Part shown: positions 26,003 to 34,532 of the stretch, piece after piece
How the letters are laid out: every line of letters begins with the position of its first letter
Position numbering within the stretch: position 1 is the stretch's first letter
DNA from: Silicimonas sp.
GTDB lineage: Bacteria > Pseudomonadota > Alphaproteobacteria > Rhodobacterales > Rhodobacteraceae
Assembly: GCA_022819605.1 (NCBI GenBank)
Contig: JAJEGW010000129.1
Coordinates: forward strand, 1 to 35,700
DNA: 35,700 nt
Direction: 5' to 3'
Translations under genes and position numbers: made by a program
The notes under the pieces: generated by a model
Told to the model about the DNA's origin: nothing
What the model saw: the letters and a program-made list of their open reading frames with translations, nothing else
Database searches by the model: none

Positions 26003-26080
26003 CGCTGATTCGCGACGTTTTGGAATCCGCGTTGTGTACGCGTCCAACGGGTTCGTGCGGAACTCGGAGTTCGATGCGTG

Positions 26081-27385
26081 TCAACCGAGAACGGAGAAAC
26101 TGGATTCCTGGTTGATCTCGCGCTTTCGGGAATAGAAGCCGACGTCGATGTCGCGTTCGATGTAGGGGAGCCTGAACGTCATCGGGTCGCTGTCGTGGTC
26201 GTTGCCCGCCTCGCAGTAGTCCACGAGTGCCGCCATCATCTTGCCCGCGATCGGTGCGTTCTTGTACTGGTTGCCGCTCGAGCCGCAAGCCATGTAGTAG
26301 CCGCCGAGGCTTGTGGAGTCATAGATCGGTATCCAATCGGTCGAGGCGTCGTAAAGATCCACCACTCCCTTTGCCGTCGATGGAATGCCCAAGGTCGGCA
26401 CGCGCTGGGCGTAGCGCATGGCCTGCGTCGTCCACTGATCGGTGAAGTTCCTGTCATATTCGGTGTCCGATTCCACCCATACATGCGGGTCGCATTCCGG
26501 ATCTTCGCTGCCCACGAGAATGTGGTTGCCACTTTCGGGCCTGCAGTAGCAGGCGATGTCACTGTCGGAGATGATGGTGCCGTTGCTTTCGAAATCAAAT
26601 CCGGCGGGTGCAGGAACATGCACGACTTCCTGCTTGAGCGGTCGGGTCTCGATCGTCATTTCGTCCGTGATGCCCGCCATTGCGTTCACCGCGGCAGAGC
26701 CCGGACCGGCGACATTGATGACCACGGGAGCGTGGATTTCCTCGCCGTCCGCCAGCCTGACGCCCTTTACCCGGCCGCCCTCATCCAGGATGTCGGTGAC
26801 TTCCACGCCAAGACGCGTCGCTGCTCCGTGCAAGGCGGCAGCGGCGGCGAGGTTTTGCGCAGAAAGGGCCGGGTCGGTCACGTATCCCGCATGTGGCCAG
26901 AACACGCCTCCGGCGAGCCTGTCCCCGTTTGCAATGCCGAATCCGTCCTGGTCGCTGCGCTTGGGAGGCGCGAAGCTGTCGAGCGAGTAGATCGGCAGGC
27001 GTTCCTCGATCTCGCCGGGGCTCCATTCCTCGAACGGGCAGTCGAGCAGGGAACTGAACTCCATGTGCCTTCCAAGGAATCCGTTCATTTCCGTCTTCAT
27101 CACCAGACAGCCGCACTCCACGAATCTGGCCAGATCCTCGGACCCGGGCAAGCCAAGATGCTCCGCCCAGTCGCGCCAGTAGTGGTAGCCTTCCCACGCA
27201 AAGGCGGTGCCGTCATAGGTCGAATAGTGCATCCTGATGATCGCGCAGGATCCGGCTGTGGAGCCGTGACCGATCCTGCGGTTCCGGTCGAGCGACAGGA
27301 CCGACTTTCCCGTCTTGGCGATCTCGAATGCCGTGGCGGCGCCGATCACTCCGGTTCCGATCACGATGACGTCTGACTGGCTCAT
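26081..27385 (-). CDS. FAD-dependent oxidoreductase (DAO / sarcosine-oxidase-like)
   Basis: A 434-residue flavoprotein of the D-amino-acid oxidase (DAO) fold. The N-terminal FAD-binding Rossmann motif is complete: VIVIGTGVIGAATAFEIAKT with G10-x-G12-x-x-G15, and an acidic D33 in SLDRN at the end of beta 2. GHGSTAGSCAIIR follows, the conserved motif near the isoalloxazine. A central VINVAGPGSAAVNAMAG and a C-terminal YYMACGSSGNQYKNAPIAGK close the FAD site. The ribosome binding site GGGAGGA lies seven bases before the ATG at 27385. Such enzymes oxidise amines or N-methyl amino acids such as sarcosine; the substrate cannot be assigned. It lies 128 bases downstream of the P1-family peptidase on the same strand and may share its transcript. 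Confidence 0.9.
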   Translation of the reverse strand: MSQSDVIVIGTGVIGAATAFEIAKTGKSVLSLDRNRRIGHGSTAGSCAIIRMHYSTYDGTAFAWEGYHYWRDWAEHLGLPGSEDLARFVECGCLVMKTEMNGFLGRHMEFSSLLDCPFEEWSPGEIEERLPIYSLDSFAPPKRSDQDGFGIANGDRLAGGVFWPHAGYVTDPALSAQNLAAAAALHGAATRLGVEVTDILDEGGRVKGVRLADGEEIHAPVVINVAGPGSAAVNAMAGITDEMTIETRPLKQEVVHVPAPAGFDFESNGTIISDSDIACYCRPESGNHILVGSEDPECDPHVWVESDTEYDRNFTDQWTTQAMRYAQRVPTLGIPSTAKGVVDLYDASTDWIPIYDSTSLGGYYMACGSSGNQYKNAPIAGKMMAALVDYCEAGNDHDSDPMTFRLPYIERDIDVGFYSRKREINQESSFSVLG

Positions 27386-27513
27386 GCAAAAGTCCTCCCG
27401 CTAGTTGGATGCCTTGGCATTCCCTGCTGCGCGCTGTCAACAAAAAGGCGACCGCCGGCCTTGGACAGGCCACTCTCAAAGCCGTACGGCGCCTGCATTC
27501 GGGTGACATGCTC

Positions 27514-28491
27514 TCATCCGAATCGTTCCCGCCATGTCGGGAGGACGTCTCCGTTTGCAGGTCGCGCGTGATAGACCGCGCGCGCGATCGCCCGTGCGAG
27601 GCATGTGGCAGCTGCATGCCCGAGATGGAGCCGGTCCTGCCCATCCGCTTCCCGGAGGCCCGTTGCCGCCCCGAAGACGAGGTCTCCGTCCAGGGGCGTG
27701 TGGGCCGGCACGACCGCGCGAGCAATGCCGTCATGTGCGGCGGTCGCCATGCGCTGGACATCCGCCTTGGCAAGGGCAAGATCCGTCGCGACCACGGCAA
27801 TCGTTGTGTTCGCGGGGCTGTCGAGCTTGGTGCGTGGCGCAGGCGCACGGCCGGGTGCCGGGCCGAGGCCGCCAAACTCGTCGTCCTGCTCAAATGGCGC
27901 CGCCCAGAAGTGCGGTCCTTCGCCCACCGTTGCCTGCCCGACCGCGTTGACAGCCACCAAGGCGCCGACAGTCGCACCCGAGGACAGAACGGCTGATGCA
28001 GATCCCAGTCCACCTTTCAGCCCGGCTGTGGTTGCACCGGTGCCAGCTCCGACACTGCCGAGTTCCATGTCCGAACTGCGCGCAGAGTAAGCGGTGCGCC
28101 CGAGGGCCGGATACGGATTCTCGACCCATTCCTTCGAGCCGCCGTTGGCAAGATCGAAAATGATGGCAGCCGGCACGATCGGCACCCGGTGGCCTGCCGC
28201 CTCGAAGCCTCGCCCGTCGGCGCGGAGGCCAGCCGCGACGCCGTCGGCGGCGGCAAGGCCGAACGCCGAGCCGCCCGCGAGCGTCAGTGCGTCCGCAGCC
28301 TGCACGGTCTTGTCGGGCGCGAGGAGATCAGTCTCCCGGGTGCCGGGCGCGCCTCCCATGACGTGAACGCCAGCGACCATCGGGGCGTCGCCGACGACGA
28401 TCGTCACTCCCGTCTTGATGAGGTCATCCTGCGCCTGGCCTACGGCAAGGCCGGAAACGTCGGTGAGCAGGTTCCGTGGTCCCGGCCGCAT
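27514..28491 (-). CDS. P1-family (DmpA-like) N-terminal nucleophile aminopeptidase
   Basis: A 325-residue member of peptidase family S58/P1 (DmpA, BapA and relatives), Ntn-type enzymes that self-cleave and release N-terminal residues from peptides, some acting on D- or beta-amino acids. Motifs are LTDVSGLAVGQAQ at the start, GGAPGTRETDLL, LTLAGGSAFGLAAADGV, VPIVPAAIIFDL and GLGSASAVL. The putative autocleavage site is N228-T229 in SPANTTIAVVATD, which puts a Thr at the new N-terminus. The start at 28491 is supported by a purine-rich AAGGAAGAGGAAGAGG ribosome binding region; the frame remains open much further upstream but overlaps the divergent DUF1523 gene. It may form an operon with the downstream oxidoreductase. 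Confidence 0.9.
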   Translation of the reverse strand: MRPGPRNLLTDVSGLAVGQAQDDLIKTGVTIVVGDAPMVAGVHVMGGAPGTRETDLLAPDKTVQAADALTLAGGSAFGLAAADGVAAGLRADGRGFEAAGHRVPIVPAAIIFDLANGGSKEWVENPYPALGRTAYSARSSDMELGSVGAGTGATTAGLKGGLGSASAVLSSGATVGALVAVNAVGQATVGEGPHFWAAPFEQDDEFGGLGPAPGRAPAPRTKLDSPANTTIAVVATDLALAKADVQRMATAAHDGIARAVVPAHTPLDGDLVFGAATGLREADGQDRLHLGHAAATCLARAIARAVYHARPANGDVLPTWRERFG

Positions 28492-28617
28492 CTGCCTCTT
28501 CCTCTTCCTTGTCGTTCGTTCCGTCGGTTTCGTCAGGCTGGCACGGACCGCTGACGCTGTGAAGCCCTTGCTTCCACCGGGCGCACCGCCATATGTCCGG
28601 GAGGAAGAGGAGACGTC

Positions 28618-29229
28618 ATGGCCTATGTGATCTGGACCTTCCGCATTCTTGTCGCCCTCGCCGTAGTCGGAGTCCTGCACTACAACCTGCCGCAGCGTGA
28701 CATCGTGCGGGTCGTGAACACGTATGAAGAGCGTCGGGACTTCGATGACTGGACTTCGATGTTCTGGAGCGGTCGGGCCACGACAAGCACGACCAATCCC
28801 ACCAAGGACGTCCTGTTCGTCCAGACGGTCAAGGCCAACGGCAAGGCCATGGTGTACCGCAACCAGGACACCGGGTTCTGGCCGCCTTATTTCAAGTTCG
28901 ACACCGCGGATCTGCAGACAGAGGCGGCCGATGCCGTTTCGACCCGGGACGATCCCGAGTGGTACGTGGTTCGGCACTATGGCTGGCGGAACGTCTGGCT
29001 CTCGATTTTTCCGAATGCGCTTCGCCTGACACCTGCCGATGGCCCTGAAATGCAGCTGATCCCTTGGTTCAACATAGTGTTCCTGACGCTCCTGGCGATC
29101 TTGCTGATCACCATCTGGCGGCTTTGGCGGAATTTTCGCAGCCGTCGCATCGCCCCGCTGTTGCTCGACATTGGCGAAGCCACGAATTCCGTGCGTGGCC
29201 GACTTGGACGGCTGTTCAGGCGCGACTGA
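28618..29229 (+). CDS. DUF1523 family membrane protein
   Basis: A 203-residue protein with an N-terminal hydrophobic segment (residues 4-22), a soluble middle portion and a second membrane segment near residues 143-164, ending in a basic tail. The pattern YNLPQRDIVRVVNTYEERRDF, then TKDVLFVQTV, MVYRNQDTGFWPPYFKFDT and YVVRHYGWRNVWLSIFPNAL, is that of DUF1523, a family found mainly in Rhodobacteraceae-like alphaproteobacteria. A GAGGAG ribosome binding site lies just before the ATG. It is divergent from the P1 peptidase, with about 125 bases between start codons. Function is unknown; the middle domain probably faces the periplasm. Confidence 0.88.
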   Translation: MAYVIWTFRILVALAVVGVLHYNLPQRDIVRVVNTYEERRDFDDWTSMFWSGRATTSTTNPTKDVLFVQTVKANGKAMVYRNQDTGFWPPYFKFDTADLQTEAADAVSTRDDPEWYVVRHYGWRNVWLSIFPNALRLTPADGPEMQLIPWFNIVFLTLLAILLITIWRLWRNFRSRRIAPLLLDIGEATNSVRGRLGRLFRRD

Positions 29230-29488
29230 CTATCGAGGCCTCTTGCAGCATGAGGAAACCGCCGCGGCGACCTTGAAGGTCCTTACGGCCCGATAGGGCG
29301 GGCAAGGTTGACCGAAGGCACAGAAGGCACCTTGACCCGTTTCACCAAATCATGATCTTTCATCGAATGGTGAAATACCTCAAGAAGGAATTGCGAGTGG
29401 ACAGAATACCGGCAGACGCGATCCTGCGGGTGCTGCCAAGACAGAGGCGAGATTCGGTCGAAGCGAGAAGACACGCCGGGAGGAAGAC

Positions 29489-30376
29489 ATGGGGAAGTTC
29501 GTCATAGCGCCACACATGCGCCTGCACGAGTGGATTGCAGTTGAAAAGGGGTATTTTGACGAAGTCGGATTGGACTACACGCTGGAAGACCAACTGCTGT
29601 CTGCGACCGGCGAGCGCCACGACCTTGGCGATCGGGTAGGGGCATATCAGACGTTCGAGAAAGGCCGGACCTGTGACGTGAGCTCGGCATGCCACTGGAC
29701 CGTCAATGTGGCAGCTGCGTCGGGGCACGGGAAGCTCTATGCGAAGGCCTATTCCGTTTCCCCGTGCGGGATATTTGTTTCTGCGGATTCTTCCGTCAAG
29801 AAGCCAGAAGATCTGGCCAATGTCCCAATTTCCGTGGGCTATCAATCCGGCAGCCATTACTCGTCGATCCAGGCACTGGAACCGTTCCTCTCGCGCGATG
29901 AAATCAACTTGTCCTTTGCCGACGGTCTTCTGTTCAAGCGGATGGCGCACATGATCGACGGCAACATTCCTGCCGTCAGCCTGTTCAGCGGCCCTTACTA
30001 CTTCATGGAGCAACTCGGGTTCCGCAAGGTCCTGGACACGTCGTTCATGATGGCCGCGATGGTCGCCGAGGACGCTGATCTGGAAGACGTCGAAAAATAT
30101 TTCAGAGCCTTGCGCATGGCGCAGAAGGACATTGATCTCAGGCAGGAGCTCTACACCCACTACTCCAGGAACGAGTTCCCGGAGCGTTTTCGCGACCAGA
30201 TGGATACGCGGCTGTTCGGACCGGGAGAACGGATCGTGTTCGAGCCGTATTCGCGTCAGATTTTCGATGAGTCACGCGAATGGATCGCCGAGCGCGACAT
30301 CTTCGAGGATGGTTTGGGCGACTTGCGCTATGAACAGGCTGTAGTCGCTCCTGTGGTTGCCGAACTAGCCGAGTGA
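29489..30376 (+). CDS. NMT1/THI5-like substrate-binding protein without visible signal peptide
   Basis: A 295-residue protein with the fold of ABC-transporter binding proteins of the NMT1/THI5/SsuA type. Typical features are HEWIAVEKGYFDEVGLDYTL near the N-terminus, the CDVSSACHWTVN segment, then FVSADSSVKKPEDLANVPI and VGYQSGSHYSSIQAL. The start is fixed by GGGAGGA about six bases before ATG 29489. Unusually for a binding protein there is no signal peptide or lipobox: the product begins MGKFVIAPHMRLHEW. No permease or ATPase gene adjoins it. The stop codon at 30374-30376 directly precedes a transposase remnant, so downstream partners may have been lost. It could also be a cytoplasmic enzyme or sensor of this fold. 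The ligand is unknown. Confidence 0.78.
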   Translation: MGKFVIAPHMRLHEWIAVEKGYFDEVGLDYTLEDQLLSATGERHDLGDRVGAYQTFEKGRTCDVSSACHWTVNVAAASGHGKLYAKAYSVSPCGIFVSADSSVKKPEDLANVPISVGYQSGSHYSSIQALEPFLSRDEINLSFADGLLFKRMAHMIDGNIPAVSLFSGPYYFMEQLGFRKVLDTSFMMAAMVAEDADLEDVEKYFRALRMAQKDIDLRQELYTHYSRNEFPERFRDQMDTRLFGPGERIVFEPYSRQIFDESREWIAERDIFEDGLGDLRYEQAVVAPVVAELAE

Positions 30377-30378
30377 GC

Positions 30379-30762
30379 GACGTAAAATTCGTCGAGGCCG
30401 CGCAGTCAGGCTTCCCCGACCTCCGCGCGGTGAGCTTCAACCGCAGCTTCCACAGCCCTGCGGACCGGGTGCGCATTGACGAGCTGCTCGACTGCAGCGA
30501 GCTGCCGAAGAAGGGCTACCTCAACAAGGCCGAACGGGCGCGCGAGAGCCGAGGAGTACGTCGGGATGCCCCGGCAGCATCCTGCGGTGGAGTCGGCGAT
30601 CAAAAACCTCGGGCGCCGTGACCTCGACCGGATCATGGCACGGGGTGCCGTGGGCTTCGCCCGTGCCATCGCCCTCTCCGGGGTCGCGGCATCGAAGCCG
30701 ACAGCGGATCCGCAGGCGCGGCGGAAAACGAAGCCGGGAATCGCGGAATGGAGGAGGTTTTC
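30379..30762 (+). pseudogene. C-terminal remnant of an IS transposase (ISNCY/IS1182-like)
   Basis: FVEAAQSGFPDLRAVSFNRS, then FHSPADRV, DELLDCSELPKKGYLNKAERARE, is followed after a frameshift near 30545 by EEYVGMPRQHPAVESAIKNL, then GRRDLDRIMARGAVGFARAIALS. Together they match the end of a DDE-type transposase: the SFDRGFHSP, LPKKG-L-KA-R and HPAVESAIN-LE-RGLDR blocks. The beginning is missing, the frame is shifted, and the end is degraded. It begins three bases after the stop of the binding-protein gene. Exact IS family assignment is uncertain. Confidence 0.75.
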
Positions 30763-30861
30763 GGGCGGACACTACCAATGTTGCGTTAGAGCCGATTATG
30801 CCCGGAGATTTCGGGATCAGGATGCAGGGCGCCTGCGATGCCTGACCCGCGTTTCGCGAAA

Positions 30862-31335
30862 TCAATGTTCCGGCTGGCTTGACGCTGGGCGTCCCCGGCG
30901 GGAGCTCGGCAAGCGGCTGTCTGCCCACGGGTCAATGACCGCAACACCGGCGTCCTGAAATGGACCGGTGTCCCGCGTGGCAATTGCGAATCCCCTGGTA
31001 ATCGCAATCGCTGCGATCTGGCCGTCCGCCACACCTGTCTTCCGTTCCGTCGCCTCGGTGAGCGCCGCGATCCGGGCTGCTTCGTCCGCAGCCGCCAGGT
31101 CGAACGGAAGGATCCGGGAACCGACCAGTCGTGACAAGGTGAAGTCCAGCGCTGTTCGAATGTCCGCCTTTCGCTTTCCATCCGGCAGGCGTTCAAGGCC
31201 GAATCGCAGTTCCATGACGTTCACGGTCGTTGTGCAAAGAGCCCCGTCGTGTTGCCTGTTCAGCCAGTTGACGACCTGGGTGTCCGGTTCAGGCCGGATC
31301 GGCTCCGAGATCACGTTCGTGTCGAGAATGATCAC
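30862..31335 (-). CDS. vapC: PIN-domain toxin, VapC/FitB type
   Basis: A 157-residue PIN-domain ribonuclease, the toxin of a VapBC/FitAB-type module; such toxins cleave RNA, often tRNA or rRNA, with metal ions. The four acidic residues of the active site are present: D5 (ILDTN), E42 (MELRFG), D104 (VADGQIAAIA) and D122 (ATRDTGPF). The C-terminal tail after about residue 138 is Ser/Arg/Pro-rich and longer than usual, possibly a read-on into flanking DNA. The start overlaps the antitoxin stop by four bases (ATGA), typical of translationally coupled toxin-antitoxin pairs. All key residues are intact although the neighbouring genes are broken. The target RNA is unknown. Confidence 0.9.
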   Translation of the reverse strand: MIILDTNVISEPIRPEPDTQVVNWLNRQHDGALCTTTVNVMELRFGLERLPDGKRKADIRTALDFTLSRLVGSRILPFDLAAADEAARIAALTEATERKTGVADGQIAAIAITRGFAIATRDTGPFQDAGVAVIDPWADSRLPSSRRGRPASSQPEH

Positions 31336-31565
31336 GAATAGTCAGCCGCTTCGACCGACTCCCGACTACGGCCGGTTTCCGGAAACGCGACATTCAGGTC
31401 GCGCGCGAACGCAACCACGACATCGCCCAGCCTTTCGACAGGTCGGGTGGCTTCGTCGAGCAGTTCACGGGCCGCGGCTTCGGTGCTGATGCCGCGCTGA
31501 GCGGCGACAAACCTGACGCGGCGATGCACGTCATCAGGCAGGTTTCTGACGGTCATTGTTGCCAT
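31332..31565 (-). CDS. vapB: FitA/VapB-type ribbon-helix-helix antitoxin
   Basis: A 77-residue antitoxin. The N-terminal MATMTVRNLPDDVHRRVRFV, followed by AAQRGISTEAAARELLDEAT, is a ribbon-helix-helix DNA-binding domain of FitA type; the C-terminal part (residues 45-77) would wrap the PIN toxin and inhibit it. GGAGGA lies five bases before the ATG at 31565. The pair is probably self-regulated through the promoter at 31601-31629, which contains an imperfect palindrome. Confidence 0.88.
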   Translation of the reverse strand: MATMTVRNLPDDVHRRVRFVAAQRGISTEAAARELLDEATRPVERLGDVVVAFARDLNVAFPETGRSRESVEAADYS

Positions 31566-31600
31566 GCTGTCCTCCGATCACATGCGGAATACGCAACGCT

Positions 31601-31629
31601 ATCATATTTGTCACATGACAGCATTGCAA
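31601..31629 (-). promoter_or_regulatory. Promoter and possible operator of the toxin-antitoxin operon
   Basis: Read on the minus strand: TTGCAA (31624-31629), a 17-base spacer, and TATGAT (31601-31606), about 35 bases before the antitoxin start. The spacer contains TGTCA/TGACA arms (31609-31613 and 31616-31620), a plausible site for the ribbon-helix-helix antitoxin to repress its own operon. Confidence 0.6.
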
Positions 31630-31904
31630 TCAGATCATGATAATGAATGCAAGGGTGCAACACTGAACGACCTTCACAGGGTCCTTCCCATGAAAGGCAA
31701 GTCACCCACCTCACAGATTTCAACTTTCGCCAATTTGCAAAGGTTTCATCACACTTTCAGTCTCGAATTGAGCATTGTCTCATATCGCGGCTGTGTCGGC
31801 ACGGGTCGCCAGTTCGAGCGCAACCTGATTAGCGATCGCTCGAATTCGGGCCAGGCCGCAAAGACACGGGGCAAGAGGTGTGGTCGCCTTGTGTTACATC
31901 TATG

Positions 31905-32109
31905 ACCTCGAACTGCGCCAAGCCATCGTGAAACAGCTGAACGAGGTCGGGTTGGCCAACCGCTTCACCACTCCGCCGCCGCAGGAAATCCGCGCGAGTT
32001 CACCCGGGCCGAAAAGGAGGAGCAGGAGGTCGCGAAAGCCTGCAACCGGCTGATCAAGAACAGCATCGTCTGCTGGAGCCACCTCTGCCTCTCCGGACGT
32101 GTCGCATGA
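31905..32109 (+). pseudogene. C-terminal remnant of a Tn3-family transposase
   Basis: LELRQAIVKQLNEVGLANRF, then a frameshift near 31975, then NPREFTRAEKEEQEVAKACN, RLIKNSIVCWSHLCLSGRVA and a stop. This matches the end of Tn3-type transposases (NRIE-ANRFTRAVA, NPREFTQAEKEEQE-A-ACNRLI and NAI-CWNYLYL). Only about 65 codons remain. No resolvase or 38-bp Tn3 terminal repeat is seen. Confidence 0.85.
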
Positions 32110-32133
32110 GCCTGCGACGAAGAGGAGGCGCAC

Positions 32134-32341
32134 GTGACGGACAAAGGAATGTACATGGACACGCGGCAGGCGGGCGGGTTCCGCGGGCTGGCCTCAAGGA
32201 TGCTGTCGCGCTACCGGGTCTCCGGGGACGGACCGGTGTTTCACCGGTTCGGCGCGTGGATCCGGTACCGGCGTGAAGGAAACGGGCATCCGCGACGGCG
32301 TGGCGACGAAACGTGCGGTATCATCGCAGGCAACTGAGTGA
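32134..32341 (+). pseudogene. Excisionase/HTH_17-like DNA-binding protein, frameshifted
   Basis: YMDTRQAGGFRGLASRMLSR, then YRVSGDGPVFHRFGAWIRYR, matches short MerR/excisionase-type helix-turn-helix proteins (YL-T-EAA-FLGLS-RTLDRYRVSGDGPVFH-FG-RVRY). It has a good ribosome binding site (GAGGAGG) before GTG 32134. After RYRRE the frame is shifted: the expected tail (IRDGVATKRAVSSQ) reads in the +2 frame to the stop at 32339-32341. Several helix residues are also altered. In alphaproteobacterial integrative elements this gene often neighbours DUF2285 genes, and a DUF2285 remnant is present at 15 kb. Confidence 0.75.
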
Positions 32342-32454
32342 ATAGGCTGGTGCACCGCAGAGAATCTGTTCGCGGCCATGTTTGCGGGCGAAGCAATTCG
32401 CGCTGTCCGGGCCGGCAGAAGGCGGGTAATCGGACGTTAGTTCGGACGCACCCA

Positions 32455-32483
32455 TTGCCCAGTCACACCGAGATGGCTATCTT
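32455..32483 (+). promoter_or_regulatory. Promoter candidate for parE
   Basis: TTGCCC (32455-32460), a 17-base spacer and TATCTT (32478-32483), each 4/6 to consensus, place a transcription start near 32490, just before the parE ribosome binding site. Confidence 0.35.
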
Positions 32484-32503
32484 TCAAAAAACAAGAGCAG
32501 GAC

Positions 32504-34462
32504 ATGGCCGAAGATCTTCTCGCAGCGACCGTAGCGGAAACCTATGACGCAGCATCGATCGAGGTCCTTGAGGGCCTCGAAGCGGTGCGAAAGCGCCCGG
32601 GGATGTATATAGGCGGCACCGACGAGCGTGCGCTTCACCACCTGGTTGCCGAGGTCCTTGACAATGCGATGGACGAGGCCGTTGCAGGCCATGCAAGCCG
32701 CATCGAAGTCGAATTTCATGACGATCACTCGGTCACGATTCGGGACAACGGTCGCGGCATTCCGGTAGAACCGCACCCGAAGTTTCCGGACCGCTCCGCG
32801 CTGGAGATCATTCTTTGCGAACTGCACTCGGGCGGAAAGTTCTCCGGAAAGGCCTACGAGACATCGGGTGGCCTGCACGGTGTCGGCATCTCGGTCGTCA
32901 ATGCGCTGTCCGACCAGGTTCGCGTCGAGGTTGTGCGGGACAGGCAGGTCTATGTGCAGGAATTCTCGCGCGGCATTCCGCTTTCGGCCGTCGAGAACGT
33001 GGGCGTCGCCTCCAACCGGCGCGGCACCACCGTCACCTTTCACCCCGATCACGAGATATTCGGCTCGCTCAAGCTCTCGCCGACGCGCCTCTTCAAGATG
33101 GCCCGCTCCAAGGCCTATCTCTTCAGCGGCGTCGAGATCCGCTGGAAATGCGCGCTTGAAGCAGATGGCATCCCTCCTGAAGCCACGTTTCGCTTTCCGG
33201 GCGGACTTTCGGACTTTCTGACCGAAAGCCTGAACGGCGACACTACCTATGCGGAGCAGCCCTTTGCAGGCCAGGTCGACTTCAAGGAGAAGTTCGGGCA
33301 GCCCGGCAAGGTCGAATGGGCGATCAACTGGACGGCGGCCCGAGACGGATTCATCCAGAGCTACTGCAATACCGTGCCAACGCCCGAGGGCGGCACGCAC
33401 GAGACGGGATTCTGGGCAGCCATCCTCAAGGGGATTCGCGCCTACGGCGAACTGGTGGGCAACCGCAAGTCCTCGCAGATAGCGCGGGATGACCTGACAA
33501 CAGGTGGGGTGGCGCTGGTGTCAATCTTTTTCCGCGAGCCGCAGTTCGTCGGGCAGACGAAGGACAGGCTGGCTACCGAAAGCGCAGCGAAAATGGTCGA
33601 AGGCGCGGTTCGCGACCATTTTGACAACTGGCTTGCCGCCGACACGAAGTCCGCAGGGGCCATTCTGGACTTCCTTATCCTGCGGGCCGAGGAGCGGATG
33701 CGCCGACGACAGGAAAAGGAAACGGCGCGCAAGAGCGCGACCAGGAAGCTCCGTCTTCCCGGCAAGCTGACTGATTGCACGGCCAAGTCTCGCGACGGCA
33801 CGGAGATTTTCCTCGTTGAGGGTGATTCCGCCGGCGGTTCCGCCAAGGCCGCCCGTAACCGGGAATTCCAGGCGCTCCTGCCCCTTCGCGGCAAGATCCT
33901 GAACGTGCTCGGAGCTGCGTCGGCAAAGCTCATGCAGAACCAGGAGATCAGCGATCTCTGCGAAGCGCTGGGGTGCAGCATGGGTGCCCGCTTCGATGTC
34001 GACGACCTGCGCTACGAAAAGGTCATCATCATGACTGACGCCGATGTGGACGGAGCCCACATCGCCTCGCTCCTCATGACGTTCTTCTACACGCAGATGC
34101 GCCCGCTGGTGGACAAGGGGCATCTCTACCTTGCCTGTCCGCCGCTGTACCGGCTGACGCAAGGGGCCAATCGCGCCTATGTGGCCAACGATGCCGAAAA
34201 GGAACGCGTTCTTGCGGAAGGCCTGGGCGGCAAGGGCAAGATCGACGTGCAGCGTTTCAAGGGCTTGGGCGAAATGGATGCCAAGGACCTGAAGGAAACC
34301 ACGATGAATCCTGCATCGCGGACGCTGATCCGGGTCACGACCGACGAGGACGTGCCCGGAGAGACCGGGGACCTGGTCGAGCGCCTGATGGGGAAGAAGC
34401 CGGAATTGCGGTTTCAGTACATCCAGGAGAACGCACGGTTTGTGGAAGAACTGGACGTTTGA
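32504..34462 (+). CDS. parE: DNA topoisomerase IV subunit B
   Basis: The 652-residue ATPase subunit of topoisomerase IV, which with ParC decatenates replicated chromosomes. GHKL ATPase motifs are EVLDNAMDE, DNGRGIP and GGLHGVGISVVNALS. The TOPRIM domain has the catalytic Glu in LVEGDSAGGSA (E439), then LLPLRGKILNV, then the metal-binding D512-A-D514-V-D516. The C-terminal NPASRTLIRVT segment is complete. It lacks the large C-terminal insertion seen in many GyrB proteins, and the length and the alphaproteobacterial-style N-terminus (ASIEVLEGLEAVRKRPGMYIGG) fit ParE better than GyrB. ATG 32504 has a short AGGA upstream. parC is not in the window. This gene marks the start of intact core sequence after the mobile-element remnants. 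Confidence 0.93.
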   Translation: MAEDLLAATVAETYDAASIEVLEGLEAVRKRPGMYIGGTDERALHHLVAEVLDNAMDEAVAGHASRIEVEFHDDHSVTIRDNGRGIPVEPHPKFPDRSALEIILCELHSGGKFSGKAYETSGGLHGVGISVVNALSDQVRVEVVRDRQVYVQEFSRGIPLSAVENVGVASNRRGTTVTFHPDHEIFGSLKLSPTRLFKMARSKAYLFSGVEIRWKCALEADGIPPEATFRFPGGLSDFLTESLNGDTTYAEQPFAGQVDFKEKFGQPGKVEWAINWTAARDGFIQSYCNTVPTPEGGTHETGFWAAILKGIRAYGELVGNRKSSQIARDDLTTGGVALVSIFFREPQFVGQTKDRLATESAAKMVEGAVRDHFDNWLAADTKSAGAILDFLILRAEERMRRRQEKETARKSATRKLRLPGKLTDCTAKSRDGTEIFLVEGDSAGGSAKAARNREFQALLPLRGKILNVLGAASAKLMQNQEISDLCEALGCSMGARFDVDDLRYEKVIIMTDADVDGAHIASLLMTFFYTQMRPLVDKGHLYLACPPLYRLTQGANRAYVANDAEKERVLAEGLGGKGKIDVQRFKGLGEMDAKDLKETTMNPASRTLIRVTTDEDVPGETGDLVERLMGKKPELRFQYIQENARFVEELDV

Positions 34463-34532
34463 CCGCGGGAAACTCTTGAGCGCACCTGCATGATCCGAGG
34501 TCGCTCGGCAGTCATGGCGCGGGGATCGCGGA

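Noticed and set aside
28492-28977. N-terminal extension of the P1 peptidase gene
   Set aside because: It overlaps the divergent DUF1523 gene, and the ATG at 28491 has both a strong ribosome binding region and the family's usual start.
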